A stretch of 64,000 nucleotides of DNA from Streptomyces sp. NBC_00878 (GCF_026341515.1 NZ_JAPEOK010000001.1:8432001-8496000); one strand, 5' to 3'; positions 24,598-33,466 are shown, counted from the stretch's first letter. Numbers and translations are program-made. The notes: generated by a model not told the origin, from the sequence alone.

Positions 24598-26375
24598 CCG
24601 ACGCCAACCCAACGACCGGGTCCGGTTCCGCAATACCCGAAGGCGCCCAAACCCCGGACGCCCCACGGCAGTTGCGCAGCCACCAGTGGTACGGAACCGA
24701 AGGCCTCCGCTCCTTCAGCCACCGCGCCCGCACCCGCCAGCTCGGCTACCTCCCCGAGGAACACCTCGGCAAGCCCGTCATCGCGATCCTCAACACCTGG
24801 TCCGACATCAACCCCTGCCACGTCCACCTCCGCGACCGTGCCCAGGCGGTCAAGCGAGGCGTGTGGCAGGCCGGCGGCTTCCCCCTCGAATTCCCGGTGT
24901 CGACGCTGAGCGAGACCTTCCAGAAGCCGACCCCGATGCTCTACCGCAACATGCTCGCGATGGAGACCGAGGAACTGCTGCGCTCGTACCCGGTGGACGG
25001 GGCCGTCCTCATGGGCGGCTGCGACAAGTCGACGCCCGCGCTGCTCATGGGCGCCGCGTCCGTCGACCTGCCGGCGATCTTCGTGCCCGCCGGGCCGATG
25101 CTGCCCGGTCACTGGCGGGGCGAGGTCCTCGGCTCCGGCACCGACATGTGGAAGTACTGGGACGACAAGCGCGCCGGGCTCATCGGCGACTGCGAGATGA
25201 CCGAGCTGGAGAGCGGTCTCGCGCGCTCGCCCGGCCACTGCATGACCATGGGTACGGCGTCCACGCTGACCGCCGCCGCAGAGGCCCTCGGGGTCACGGT
25301 CCCGGGTGCCTCCAGCATCCCAGCCGTCGACTCGGGACACGACCGGATGGCCGCCGCCTCGGGCCTCAGGATCGTCGAACTCGTCCGCAGGGACCGGAAG
25401 TTGTCCGACATCCTCACGGCCGATGCCTTCGAGGACGCGGTGACGACGGTCCTCGGGCTCGGCGGCTCCACCAACGCCGTGATCCACCTCATCGCCATGG
25501 CCGGACGCGCCGGAGTCCGGCTCACCCTCGACGACTTCGACCGGATCGCCCGTACGGTGCCGGTCCTGGCGAACGTACGGCCCGGTGGCCGGACGTACCT
25601 GATGGAGGACTTCCACTTCGCCGGCGGGCTGCCCGGGTTCCTGTCGCGGATCACCGACCTGCTGCACCTCGACCGGCCGACCGTCTCGTACGACAGCCTG
25701 CGCGAGCAGCTCGCCTCCGCACAGGTGCACAACGACGACGTCATCCGCACCCGGAAGAACCCCGTCGCCGCCGAGGGAGGCGTCGCCGTCCTGCGCGGCA
25801 ACCTCTGCCCCGACGGCGCCGTCATCAAGCACATCGCCGCCGAGCCGCACCTGCTCAAGCACACCGGTCCCGCGGTCGTCTTCGACGACTACCGGACCAT
25901 GCAACGCACCATCGACGACCCGGAGTTGGACATCACCGCCGACACCGTCCTGGTGCTGCGCAACGCCGGACCCAAGGGCGGCCCCGGCATGCCCGAGTAC
26001 GGGATGCTGCCGATCCCCGACCACCTGCTGAAGCAGGGCGTACGGGACATGGTGCGGATCTCCGACGCCCGGATGAGCGGCACGAGTTACGGCGCCTGTG
26101 TGCTGCACGTGGCGCCCGAGTCGTACATCGGCGGGCCGCTCGCCCTGGTCCGCACCGGCGACACCATCACGCTCGACGTCGAGGCACGTCTGCTCCAACT
26201 CAACGTGGACGACGAGGAGTTGGTGGCACGCCGGGCGGAGTGGACCGCGCCGCCCGAGCGCTATGAGCGTGGCTACGGCGCGCTCTACAACGAACAGATC
26301 ACCCAGGCGGACACCGGCTGCGACTTCGCGTTCCTCGCACGGCCGGGCACGGTGCAGGACCCGTACGCGGGCTGA
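24594..26375 (+). CDS. IlvD/Edd-family sugar-acid dehydratase
   Basis: 593-residue iron-sulfur dehydratase. Conserved cysteines lie in NPCHVHL (about 76), GGCDKSTP (about 145) and GHCMTMGTASTL (about 218), which fits a [2Fe-2S] or [4Fe-4S] cluster. The ending SDARMSGTSYG is also typical. It is closest to the L-arabinonate/D-xylonate/galactonate dehydratase branch rather than to valine-biosynthetic IlvD, and so would turn an aldonate into a 2-keto-3-deoxy acid for the upstream enzyme. The substrate is inferred; L-arabinonate from pectin arabinan fits the setting. Confidence 0.85.
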   Translation: MTDANPTTGSGSAIPEGAQTPDAPRQLRSHQWYGTEGLRSFSHRARTRQLGYLPEEHLGKPVIAILNTWSDINPCHVHLRDRAQAVKRGVWQAGGFPLEFPVSTLSETFQKPTPMLYRNMLAMETEELLRSYPVDGAVLMGGCDKSTPALLMGAASVDLPAIFVPAGPMLPGHWRGEVLGSGTDMWKYWDDKRAGLIGDCEMTELESGLARSPGHCMTMGTASTLTAAAEALGVTVPGASSIPAVDSGHDRMAAASGLRIVELVRRDRKLSDILTADAFEDAVTTVLGLGGSTNAVIHLIAMAGRAGVRLTLDDFDRIARTVPVLANVRPGGRTYLMEDFHFAGGLPGFLSRITDLLHLDRPTVSYDSLREQLASAQVHNDDVIRTRKNPVAAEGGVAVLRGNLCPDGAVIKHIAAEPHLLKHTGPAVVFDDYRTMQRTIDDPELDITADTVLVLRNAGPKGGPGMPEYGMLPIPDHLLKQGVRDMVRISDARMSGTSYGACVLHVAPESYIGGPLALVRTGDTITLDVEARLLQLNVDDEELVARRAEWTAPPERYERGYGALYNEQITQADTGCDFAFLARPGTVQDPYAG

Positions 26376-26431
26376 GGGACGGGCCCGCCCACCGGCGCTC
26401 CCCTCTGTCCGAGATCCCGAACGACGTGTGC

Positions 26432-26471
26432 GAAGCGCTTCACCACGGACTGCCCGGACGGCAAGCGCTTC
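26432..26471. promoter_or_regulatory. Paired AAGCGCTT operator-like sites before the importer genes
   Basis: The 171-base gap 26376-26546 contains GAAGCGCTTC at 26432-26441 and CAAGCGCTTC at 26462-26471. AAGCGCTT palindromes are typical LacI/GalR-type sites in actinobacteria. This marks a likely internal promoter and regulator site for the importer-pectinase half of the operon. Confidence 0.5.
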
Positions 26472-26546
26472 CGCGAAGGCGAAGAGAAGAAACGAACGGA
26501 ACGAACGCACAGCACCACCCGCACACCCCCGAGAACGGAGAAAGTC

Positions 26547-27482
26547 ATGGCCCAAGCCGCAGCCGTGGCGAAAGAGCCCGCGCCACCCCGGCGGCGCCGT
26601 GGCTCGGCGACGCCCCGCAGGCTTCCGTATCTGCTGATCGCCCCGGCGGGACTGCTGATGCTGGGCTTCATCGCCTACCCGGTGCTCAGCGTCTTCTACT
26701 ACAGCCTGCAGCACTACAACCCCACCAAGCCGTGGCGGAACGGCTTCGCGGGCTTCGACAACTTCGTGCACGCCTTCGCCGAGGACCCGCAGTTCTGGGA
26801 CACGCTGGTCTTCAGCGCCAAGTGGGTCGTTGTCGAGGTCGGGCTGCAGCTGCTGTTCGGTCTGGCGCTCGCGCTGATCGTCAACCAGACCTTCGTGGGA
26901 CGCTCGCTGGGCCGCGCCCTGGTCTTCTCGCCGTGGGCCGTGTCCGGTGTGCTCACCTCCGCGATCTGGGTGCTGCTCTACAACTCCCAGACGGGCATCA
27001 CCCGTTACCTCGCCGACATGGGCATCGGGGAGTACGGCACGAGCTGGCTCTCCGACACCTCGACCGTCTTCCCCGCCGCGGTGGTCGCGGACCTCTGGCG
27101 CGGCGTCCCCTTCTTCGCGATCCTCATCCTCGCCGACCTCCAGTCCGTCTCGAAGGACCTGTACGAGGCCGCCGAGGTCGACGGTGCCAGTCGCTTCCGG
27201 CAGTTCGTGCACATCACGCTGCCGCACCTCAAGGACGCCATCATCCTCTCCACGCTGCTGCGCGCGGTCTGGGAGTTCAACAACGTCGACCTGCTCTACA
27301 CCCTCACCGGCGGCGGACCCGCGGGCGAGACGACGACACTCCCGCTCTACATCGCCAACACCAGCGTCGACGCCCACAACTTCGGCTACGCCTCGGCCCT
27401 GACCACGGTCGCGTTCGTGATTCTGCTCTTCAGCTCGATGGTCTATCTGCGGCTGAGCAAGTTCGGAGGCGGTGACAAGTGA
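26547..27482 (+). CDS. Pectin-fragment ABC transporter permease (MalF type)
   Basis: 311 residues, six membrane spans, EAA loop EAAEVDGASRFRQFVHITLP near residue 210, and TLTGGGPAGETTTLPLY near 255, usual for sugar permeases. ATG 26547 with GGAG about 8 bases upstream. It overlaps the next permease by 4 bases. The neighbouring pectate lyases and sugar-acid enzymes suggest oligogalacturonide or other pectin-derived sugars as substrate. The matching binding protein is probably the one at 34567-35928. Confidence 0.87.
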   Translation: MAQAAAVAKEPAPPRRRRGSATPRRLPYLLIAPAGLLMLGFIAYPVLSVFYYSLQHYNPTKPWRNGFAGFDNFVHAFAEDPQFWDTLVFSAKWVVVEVGLQLLFGLALALIVNQTFVGRSLGRALVFSPWAVSGVLTSAIWVLLYNSQTGITRYLADMGIGEYGTSWLSDTSTVFPAAVVADLWRGVPFFAILILADLQSVSKDLYEAAEVDGASRFRQFVHITLPHLKDAIILSTLLRAVWEFNNVDLLYTLTGGGPAGETTTLPLYIANTSVDAHNFGYASALTTVAFVILLFSSMVYLRLSKFGGGDK

Positions 27483-28381
27483 TCACCAAGGACATCGACA
27501 CCATCGCTCCGGCCGCGCCCGCACCAGTGGCCGACGAGCCGCCGCGGCGCCCGGGGAAGCGCCGCCGCGCCTGGGACGAGGCCCCACGCTGGCAGATCTA
27601 CCTTCCCCTCGGCATCTACCTGCTCTTCACCCTCATCCCCTTCTACTGGATCCTGCTCTTCGCCCTCAGACCGCCCGGCTCGACCTCGCTCGTGCCCTGG
27701 CCCATGACCTTCGAGCACTTCGAGAAGGTGTGGAACGAGCGCAGCTTCGGCACGTACTTCGAGAACAGCGTCTACGTCGGCGTCGCCACGCTCCTCATGA
27801 CCACGCTCGTCGCGCTGGCCGGCGGCTACGCCCTCGCCCGCTTCGACTTCAGGATCAAGCGCGCCTTCATGCTGGCTCTGCTCTGCTCGCAGTTCGTGCC
27901 GGGCGCGCTGCTCCTGGTGCCGCTGTTCCAGATCTTCGCCGAGCTCCGGATGATCAACTCGCTGGGCAGCGTCATCATCGCCGAGACCGTCTTCCAGCTG
28001 CCGCTGTCGATGATCCTGATCAGCGGCTTCATCCGGAACGTGCCGTACTCGCTGGAAGAGGCCGCCTGGGTCGACGGCTGCAACCGCTTCACCGGCTTTC
28101 GGGTCGTCGTCCTGCCGCTGCTGCGGCCCGGGCTGATCGCGGTGGGCTCCTTCGCCTTCGTGCACTCCTGGAACCACTTCCTGTTCGCCCTGATGTTCCT
28201 CAGCAACCAGGACAAGCAGACGATCCCCGTCGGCCTCAACAGCCTGATGAGCGCCGACAGCGTCGACCTGGGCGCGCTCGCCGCCGGCGGCATCATCGCG
28301 GCGGTGCCCGTCGTGATCGTCTTCGCGTTCATCCAGAAGTGGCTGATCACGGGCTTCAGCGCTGGGGCGGTGAAGGGATGA
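27479..28381 (+). CDS. Pectin-fragment ABC transporter permease (MalG type)
   Basis: 300 residues, six membrane spans, EAA loop EEAAWVDGCNRFTGFRVVVLP near residue 195. GTG 27479 overlaps the first permease; its stop overlaps the start of a secreted pectate lyase by 4 bases. A permease and an extracellular enzyme are thus made from coupled translation, which is unusual. No ATPase gene is present, so a shared MsiK-like ATPase is expected. Confidence 0.87.
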   Translation: MITKDIDTIAPAAPAPVADEPPRRPGKRRRAWDEAPRWQIYLPLGIYLLFTLIPFYWILLFALRPPGSTSLVPWPMTFEHFEKVWNERSFGTYFENSVYVGVATLLMTTLVALAGGYALARFDFRIKRAFMLALLCSQFVPGALLLVPLFQIFAELRMINSLGSVIIAETVFQLPLSMILISGFIRNVPYSLEEAAWVDGCNRFTGFRVVVLPLLRPGLIAVGSFAFVHSWNHFLFALMFLSNQDKQTIPVGLNSLMSADSVDLGALAAGGIIAAVPVVIVFAFIQKWLITGFSAGAVKG

Positions 28382-29736
28382 GACGAGTACGCACCTTCCC
28401 GCCGCGCACGAGAAGAGGGCGCCGCGCCCTCCAAGTCGCCCTCGCCTGCGGGCTGTTGGCCGCCGTAGGGGCACCCGCGAACGCCGAGGCCCGTGACATC
28501 AGTCGCGACACGCTGCCCGCGAACGACGGCTGGGCCGCCGCCGACGGAGGCACCACGGGGGGTTCCGACGCGGACGACGCCCACGTCCTCACCGTACGGA
28601 ACCGGTCCGAGCTGGTCCGTGCCCTCGACGGCGGCAGCGCGACCCCGAAGATCATCAAGGTCGCGGGGACGATCGACGCCAACACCGACGACGCGGGCAG
28701 GCGACTGGACTGCGAGGACTACGCGACCAACGGCTTCACCATCAGGAAATACCTGGCCGCGTACGACCCGCGCACCTGGGGCGCCGCCAAGCCCTCCGGT
28801 CCGCAGGAGGAGGCCCGCCAGGCCTCGGCCGCGGCCCAGGCCTCCCGCGTGGAGCTGACCGTCGGCTCGAACACCACCATCGTCGGCCTCGGCGACAGCG
28901 CCGTACTGAAGGGCGCGAGCCTCCAGGTCCGCGACGCCGACAACGTCATCGTCCGCAACCTCGAACTCCGGGACGCCTACGACTGCTTCCCCGTCTGGCA
29001 GCCCAACACCGGCGGCCTGGGCGACTGGAAGACCGCGTACGACACGCTGTGGCTGCGCGGCGCCACGCATGTGTGGATCGACCACGTCACGGCCTCCGAC
29101 AAGGGCCACCCCGACGCCGACGAGCCCACCTACTTCGGCCGCAACTACCTGCGCCACGACGGCCTGTTGGACATCACCAACGCCTCCGACCTGGTGACCG
29201 TCTCCTGGAGCCGGTTCGCCGACCACGACAAGGCGATGCTGATCGGCAGCGCCGACACGGCCACCGGCGACCGGGGAAAGCTGCGCGTCACCCTGCACCA
29301 CAACGAGTTCGAGTCCGTCGTCCAGCGCGCCCCGCGTGTCCGCTTCGGGCAGGTGCACGTCTACAACAACCGGTACGTCGTCCCGGCCGACGCCCACGAC
29401 TACCGCTACTCGCTCGGGGTCTCCGTCGAGTCGGCGGTCTACGCCGAGAACAACGCGTTCACCACCCCCGGCCACATCGAGGCCGCCGACCTGGTGAAGA
29501 GCTGGAACGGCACGGCCCTGCACCAGTCGGGCACGCTCTGGGGGTCCCCCCGGACGGAGTCTGGGGGAGGCTTCCCCGTCGACCTGCTCGCCATCTACAA
29601 CGCCTACAACTCCGGCAGCGAACGCGACCTGACCGCCGACGTCGGCTGGACGCCCGCCCTGCACGGCACGGTCGACAGCGCCGCGAAGGCCGACCGCGAC
29701 GTCGAGCGCGGCGCGGGCGCGGGGAGGATCCGATGA
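28378..29736 (+). CDS. Secreted pectate lyase, PL1 family
   Basis: 452 residues. Signal peptide: basic start (MRRVRTFPPRTRRGRRALQ), hydrophobic core, likely cut after NAEA near residue 36. Right-handed parallel beta-helix: WIDHVTASDKG (WIDH motif), HDGLLDITNASDLVTVSWS, and HHNEFESVVQRAPRVRFGQ, the PL1 Ca-binding and catalytic-arginine region. It cleaves polygalacturonate by beta-elimination outside the cell. Compared with the PL1 enzyme at 39103, about 11 residues (WGSPRTESGGG, from 29539 to 29571) are extra; their DNA matches a palindromic repeat found between genes. Confidence 0.9.
   Translation: MRRVRTFPPRTRRGRRALQVALACGLLAAVGAPANAEARDISRDTLPANDGWAAADGGTTGGSDADDAHVLTVRNRSELVRALDGGSATPKIIKVAGTIDANTDDAGRRLDCEDYATNGFTIRKYLAAYDPRTWGAAKPSGPQEEARQASAAAQASRVELTVGSNTTIVGLGDSAVLKGASLQVRDADNVIVRNLELRDAYDCFPVWQPNTGGLGDWKTAYDTLWLRGATHVWIDHVTASDKGHPDADEPTYFGRNYLRHDGLLDITNASDLVTVSWSRFADHDKAMLIGSADTATGDRGKLRVTLHHNEFESVVQRAPRVRFGQVHVYNNRYVVPADAHDYRYSLGVSVESAVYAENNAFTTPGHIEAADLVKSWNGTALHQSGTLWGSPRTESGGGFPVDLLAIYNAYNSGSERDLTADVGWTPALHGTVDSAAKADRDVERGAGAGRIR
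29536..29570. repeat. Palindromic repeat inserted inside a pectate lyase gene
   Basis: The DNA reads TGGGGGTCCCCCCGG then GTCTGGGGGAGG. The same layout (TGGGGGTCCCCC ... TGGGGGAGG) occurs between genes at 36003-36053 and, reversed, at 4945-4990. Here it keeps the reading frame and adds about 11 codons. Confidence 0.6.
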
Positions 29737-30962
29737 GCACCGCCACCGGGCCCGGAACCGCTTCGATAGGGCCCATGAACTCTTCCTCCGAGGCCCTGCC
29801 CTCGCACGAGTCCCCCCTCCCCGTCGTCCTCGCGGGCGCCCGCGGGCACGGCCACTGGCACCTCGCGAACATCCGCCGCCTCCAGGACAAGGGCCTGGTA
29901 CGCCTGGTCGGTGTCTGCGAGCTGACCCCGCTCACCGAGGAGGAGCTGGACGGCTTCACCGCGCCGGGCGAACTCCCCGAGCAGTCCGCCGACTTCGGGG
30001 CCCTGCTGGACTCCACCGGCGCCGCGATCGCCGTGATCTGCACGCCGATTCCGACCCACACCGACCTCGCGCTGACGGCCGCCGCCAGGGGCGTACACGT
30101 GCTCCTGGAGAAGCCGCCCGCGCCCTCGTACGCCGAGTTCCGCCGGATGGCCGACGGGGTCGCCGCGGCCGGGGTGGTCTGCCAGATCGGCTTCCAGTCG
30201 CTGGGCTCGCAGGCCGTCCCCGTGATCCGGGAACTGGTCGTGCAGGGCGCGATCGGCCGGGTGGACGGCATCGGCGGGGCCGGGGCCTGGGCACGCGCCG
30301 AGGAGTACTACCGCCGCGCTCCCTGGGCCGGACGGCGCCGGATGAACGGGGCCGACGTCGTCGACGGCGTGCTGACCAACCCCCTCGCGCACGCCGTCGC
30401 CACCGCGCTCGCCCTCGACGGCGCCACCCGCGCGGAGGACGTCACCGGCATCGAGACCGAGCTGCTGCGGGCCAACGACATCGAGTCCGACGACACCTCC
30501 TGCGTCCGCGTCACCACCGCGGCCGGGCACCGGATCACCGTCGCCGCGACCCTGTGCGCCGAGCACCCCGACGAGCCGTACGTCCTCGTGCACGGCGACG
30601 AAGGACGGATCACCTTCTGGTACAAGCAGGACCGCGTCCTCGTCCAGCGGTCGGGACACGGCCCGCGGGAGCTCACGTACGACAGGACCGATCTGCTGGA
30701 GAACCTCGTCGAGCACCTCGAAGGCCGGGCCGACCTGCTGGTCCCGCCGGACTCGACGGGCGCCTTCATGAAGGTCGTTGAAGCGATTCGACAGGCGCCG
30801 GACCCCGTCGCACTGCCCGCCGACGCCTGGTACCTCCAAGCCGACGAGAACCGCCGGGTCGTGTACGGAGTCGACGGACTCGTCGCCGCCGCGGCCGACA
30901 CCCTCGCCCTCTACTCCGAGCTGGGCGCCTCGTGGGCGCCCCCGAAAGAGGTGAGTACCTGA
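29733..30962 (+). CDS. Gfo/Idh/MocA-family oxidoreductase
   Basis: 409 residues. A Ser/Pro-rich N-terminus of about 27 residues precedes an NAD(P)-binding Rossmann domain (VVLAGARGHGHWHLANIRRL). The family motif LLEKPPAPS, with the conserved lysine, is near residue 130. The C-terminal alpha/beta domain follows. It probably oxidises or reduces a sugar or glycoside in the cytoplasm. Overlaps of 4 bases upstream and 1 base downstream tie it to the lyase and to the DUF6807 gene. Some relatives make 3-keto-glycosides, which would fit its neighbours. Confidence 0.85.
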   Translation: MSTATGPGTASIGPMNSSSEALPSHESPLPVVLAGARGHGHWHLANIRRLQDKGLVRLVGVCELTPLTEEELDGFTAPGELPEQSADFGALLDSTGAAIAVICTPIPTHTDLALTAAARGVHVLLEKPPAPSYAEFRRMADGVAAAGVVCQIGFQSLGSQAVPVIRELVVQGAIGRVDGIGGAGAWARAEEYYRRAPWAGRRRMNGADVVDGVLTNPLAHAVATALALDGATRAEDVTGIETELLRANDIESDDTSCVRVTTAAGHRITVAATLCAEHPDEPYVLVHGDEGRITFWYKQDRVLVQRSGHGPRELTYDRTDLLENLVEHLEGRADLLVPPDSTGAFMKVVEAIRQAPDPVALPADAWYLQADENRRVVYGVDGLVAAAADTLALYSELGASWAPPKEVST

Positions 30963-31804
30963 TGAACAACGAGTCGCTGGTCCTGCGGGTCGCGGGCCGC
31001 CCGGTCGGCCGTTACCTCGCTCGTCCCGAGTTGCCGCCGAAGCTGTCGCCGCGCCCGTACTTCCACCCCGTCACCACCCTGGCCGGGACGGTCGTCACCG
31101 AGATCGGCCCCGCCGACCACATCCACCACCTCGGCGTCGGTGTCGCCGTTCCCGACGTCGAGGGGTACAACTTCTGGGGCGGTCGCACGTACGTACGCGA
31201 CCGGGGGCCGACCGAGCTGGACAACCATGGCGCCCAGCGGCACACCACGTTCCAACTCAGCGACCCCGACGGCTTCGTCGAGGAACTGCGCTGGATCGCC
31301 GCGGGAGCCGAGCTGCTGCGCGAGCGGCGCACGGTCGCGGCGACCGAACTCACGGGCGCCGCCTGGGCGTTGGACTTCACGTTCTCGCTCACCAACACGA
31401 CCGCCGAGCCCCTGTCGATCGGCAGTCCGGCGACCAACGGCAGACCCGGCGCGGCGTACGGCGGCTTCTTCTGGCGGGCCCGCAAGGAGGCCGAGGCACC
31501 CGCCGTGTTCACGGCCGGAACCGAGGGCGAGGAGACCGTGCACGGCACACGCGCCGACTGGCTGGCACTCGCGGGCGCCACCTGGACGCTGGTGTTCGCC
31601 GGGGCCACCGAACAGACCCGCCGCGACCCGTGGTTCGTGCGCACCGCCGAGTACCCGGGCGTCGGCTCCTCCCTCGCCCACCAGGAACGGCTGCCGCTCC
31701 CGGCCGGGGAGACCGTCGTACGCCGGGTCGTCACCGTCGTCGCCGACGGCCGCCTCGACCGGGGCGAGGCCGCGGCCCTCGTCCGCAAGGCGGTGAGCCC
31801 GTGA
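30962..31804 (+). CDS. PmoA-like protein (DUF6807)
   Basis: 280 residues of the PmoA/DUF6807 family, a beta-sandwich fold named after a loose likeness to methane monooxygenase subunit A but found in carbohydrate gene clusters. Visible features: RPYFHPVTTLAGTVVTEIGP, ADHIHHLGV with a histidine cluster near residue 55, and NFWGGRTYV near 78. No signal peptide. The reaction is not established. It is commonly paired with Gfo/Idh/MocA oxidoreductases, as here, so a step on an oxidised sugar or glycoside is a fair guess. It shares TGATG with the gene before and GTGA with the gene after. Confidence 0.8.
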   Translation: MNNESLVLRVAGRPVGRYLARPELPPKLSPRPYFHPVTTLAGTVVTEIGPADHIHHLGVGVAVPDVEGYNFWGGRTYVRDRGPTELDNHGAQRHTTFQLSDPDGFVEELRWIAAGAELLRERRTVAATELTGAAWALDFTFSLTNTTAEPLSIGSPATNGRPGAAYGGFFWRARKEAEAPAVFTAGTEGEETVHGTRADWLALAGATWTLVFAGATEQTRRDPWFVRTAEYPGVGSSLAHQERLPLPAGETVVRRVVTVVADGRLDRGEAAALVRKAVSP

Positions 31805-33387
31805 GCGGCCAGAGCGCGCCCGCCTTCACCGCCGACCTCGGCGACGGCACGTACCGCAACCCGGTCCTGAACGCCGACTGGTCCGACCCCGACCTCATCC
31901 GCGTCGGCGACGACTACTACCTGACCGCCTCCAGCTTCAGCCGCGTACCGGGCCTGCCCTTATTGCACTCCCGCGACCTGGTCAACTGGACGCTCGTCGG
32001 CCACGCCCTCCAACTTCTCGAACCGGCACGGGAGTTCAGGAAGCCACGGCACGACTGCGGTGTCTGGGCACCGTCGTTGCGCCACCACGACGACCGTTTC
32101 TGGATCTTCTGGGGCGACCCCGACCACGGCATCTACCAGGTCAACGCCCCTGAGATACGCGGCCCTTGGACCCGTCCCCACCTCGTCAAGGCGGGCAAGG
32201 GGCTCATCGACGCCTGCCCGCTGTGGGACGAGGAGACCGGTGAGGCGTACCTCGTGCACGCCTGGGCCAAGTCCCGCTCCGGCGTCAAGAACCGGCTCAC
32301 CGGCCACCGGATGCGGCCCGACGCCGCCGGGCTGCTCGACGACGGCGAGCCGATCGTGGACGGCGACCGCATCCCCGGCTGGTTCACGCTCGAAGGGCCG
32401 AAGTTATACCGGCGCGACGGCTGGTTCTGGATCTTCGCCCCGGCCGGCGGCGTCGAGACGGGCTGGCAGGGCGCGCTACGCTCGCGCGACTTCTTCGGAC
32501 CGTACGAGGAGCGGGTCGTCCTGGAGCAGGGCGACACCGACGTCAACGGCCCCCACCAGGGCGGCTGGGTGAGCACCCCGTCCGGCGAGCACTGGTTCGC
32601 GCACTTCCAGAAGAAGGGCCCGTACGGGAGGGTCGTGCACCTCCAGCCGATGCGCTGGGGCACGGACGGCTGGCCGGTCCTCGGGAACGAGGGCGTCCCC
32701 GTCGCCGTACACCGGAAGCCCGACCTGCCGCCGCAGCCGGTGTCGGCGCCCGCCACCGACGACGACTTCCCCGGCGGGCGGTTCGGACGGCAGTGGCAGT
32801 GGACCGCCAACCCGCAGGACGGCTGGGCGACCCAGCACTCCGGCGACGGACTGCGGCTGACCTGCGTACGGACGGCCGACGCGGACGATCTGCGCAAGTT
32901 ACCGAACGTGCTCACGCAGCGGCTGCCCGGGGCCCCGTGCACCGTGGAGGTCGAGCTGCGGCTCTGCGCCGAGGAGCCGGGCGCGCGGGCCGGACTCGCC
33001 GTACTGGGCGACGCGTTCAGCTGGATCGGGCTCGAACGGGAGGTGGACGGGACGGTCCGCCTCGTGCACCGGTTCGCCGAGGCGGTCGCCAAGGGGGCGC
33101 CTCCCACGCCTTTGAGCCAGTGGGCGAGGGAACGGGACGCCGCCCATCCGCGACTCGCCCCCGAGGACCGGGCGCGGCTGCGGATCGAGAGCGGCGCCGG
33201 GGCGCGCTGCCGCTTCTCGTACGACCTCGGGGACGGTTGGGAGTCCTCGGGCCAGGTCTTCGCCGCCACCCCGTGGCGCTGGGTCGGCGCCCTGCTCGGC
33301 CTCGTCGCCCTCGCGCCGACCGGCGGGGGACACGCCGGGGCGGCCACGTTCACGCGGTTCCGCATTACCGCGCCACCTGCCGCCTGA
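31801..33387 (+). CDS. Cytoplasmic GH43-family glycosidase
   Basis: 528 residues, no signal peptide. The five-bladed propeller (about 15-320) starts YRNPVLNADWSDPDLIRVGD, with the catalytic-base Asp in the usual SDPD place. EGPKLYRRDGWFW gives the general-acid Glu near residue 198. A C-terminal beta-sandwich (about 325-525) follows, as in GH43 beta-xylosidase/arabinofuranosidase types. Three TTA leucine codons (31960, 32404, 32899) are in frame, so translation should depend on the bldA tRNA. It would trim imported arabinose-, xylose- or galactose-containing fragments. Confidence 0.88.
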   Translation: MSGQSAPAFTADLGDGTYRNPVLNADWSDPDLIRVGDDYYLTASSFSRVPGLPLLHSRDLVNWTLVGHALQLLEPAREFRKPRHDCGVWAPSLRHHDDRFWIFWGDPDHGIYQVNAPEIRGPWTRPHLVKAGKGLIDACPLWDEETGEAYLVHAWAKSRSGVKNRLTGHRMRPDAAGLLDDGEPIVDGDRIPGWFTLEGPKLYRRDGWFWIFAPAGGVETGWQGALRSRDFFGPYEERVVLEQGDTDVNGPHQGGWVSTPSGEHWFAHFQKKGPYGRVVHLQPMRWGTDGWPVLGNEGVPVAVHRKPDLPPQPVSAPATDDDFPGGRFGRQWQWTANPQDGWATQHSGDGLRLTCVRTADADDLRKLPNVLTQRLPGAPCTVEVELRLCAEEPGARAGLAVLGDAFSWIGLEREVDGTVRLVHRFAEAVAKGAPPTPLSQWARERDAAHPRLAPEDRARLRIESGAGARCRFSYDLGDGWESSGQVFAATPWRWVGALLGLVALAPTGGGHAGAATFTRFRITAPPAA

Positions 33388-33448
33388 TCGCTTCATGTCA
33401 TCACCACCGCAACCTGCCGCTTGATCGCTTCACGTCAGCACCGTTGTA
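33375..33448. repeat. Tandem duplication across the GH43 stop codon
   Basis: Two 37-bp copies (33375-33411 and 33412-33448), each with TGATCGCTTCA-like sequence. The first copy contains the stop codon of the GH43 gene at 33385-33387. The second forms the gap before the next pectate lyase gene. Confidence 0.8.
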
Positions 33449-33466
33449 AGCCTGTTGGGAGCCGCA

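Noticed and set aside
24390..27377. A 995-codon minus-strand frame opposite the IlvD and permease genes
   Set aside because: It is antisense to strongly conserved genes, and its composition is that of a GC-rich shadow frame.
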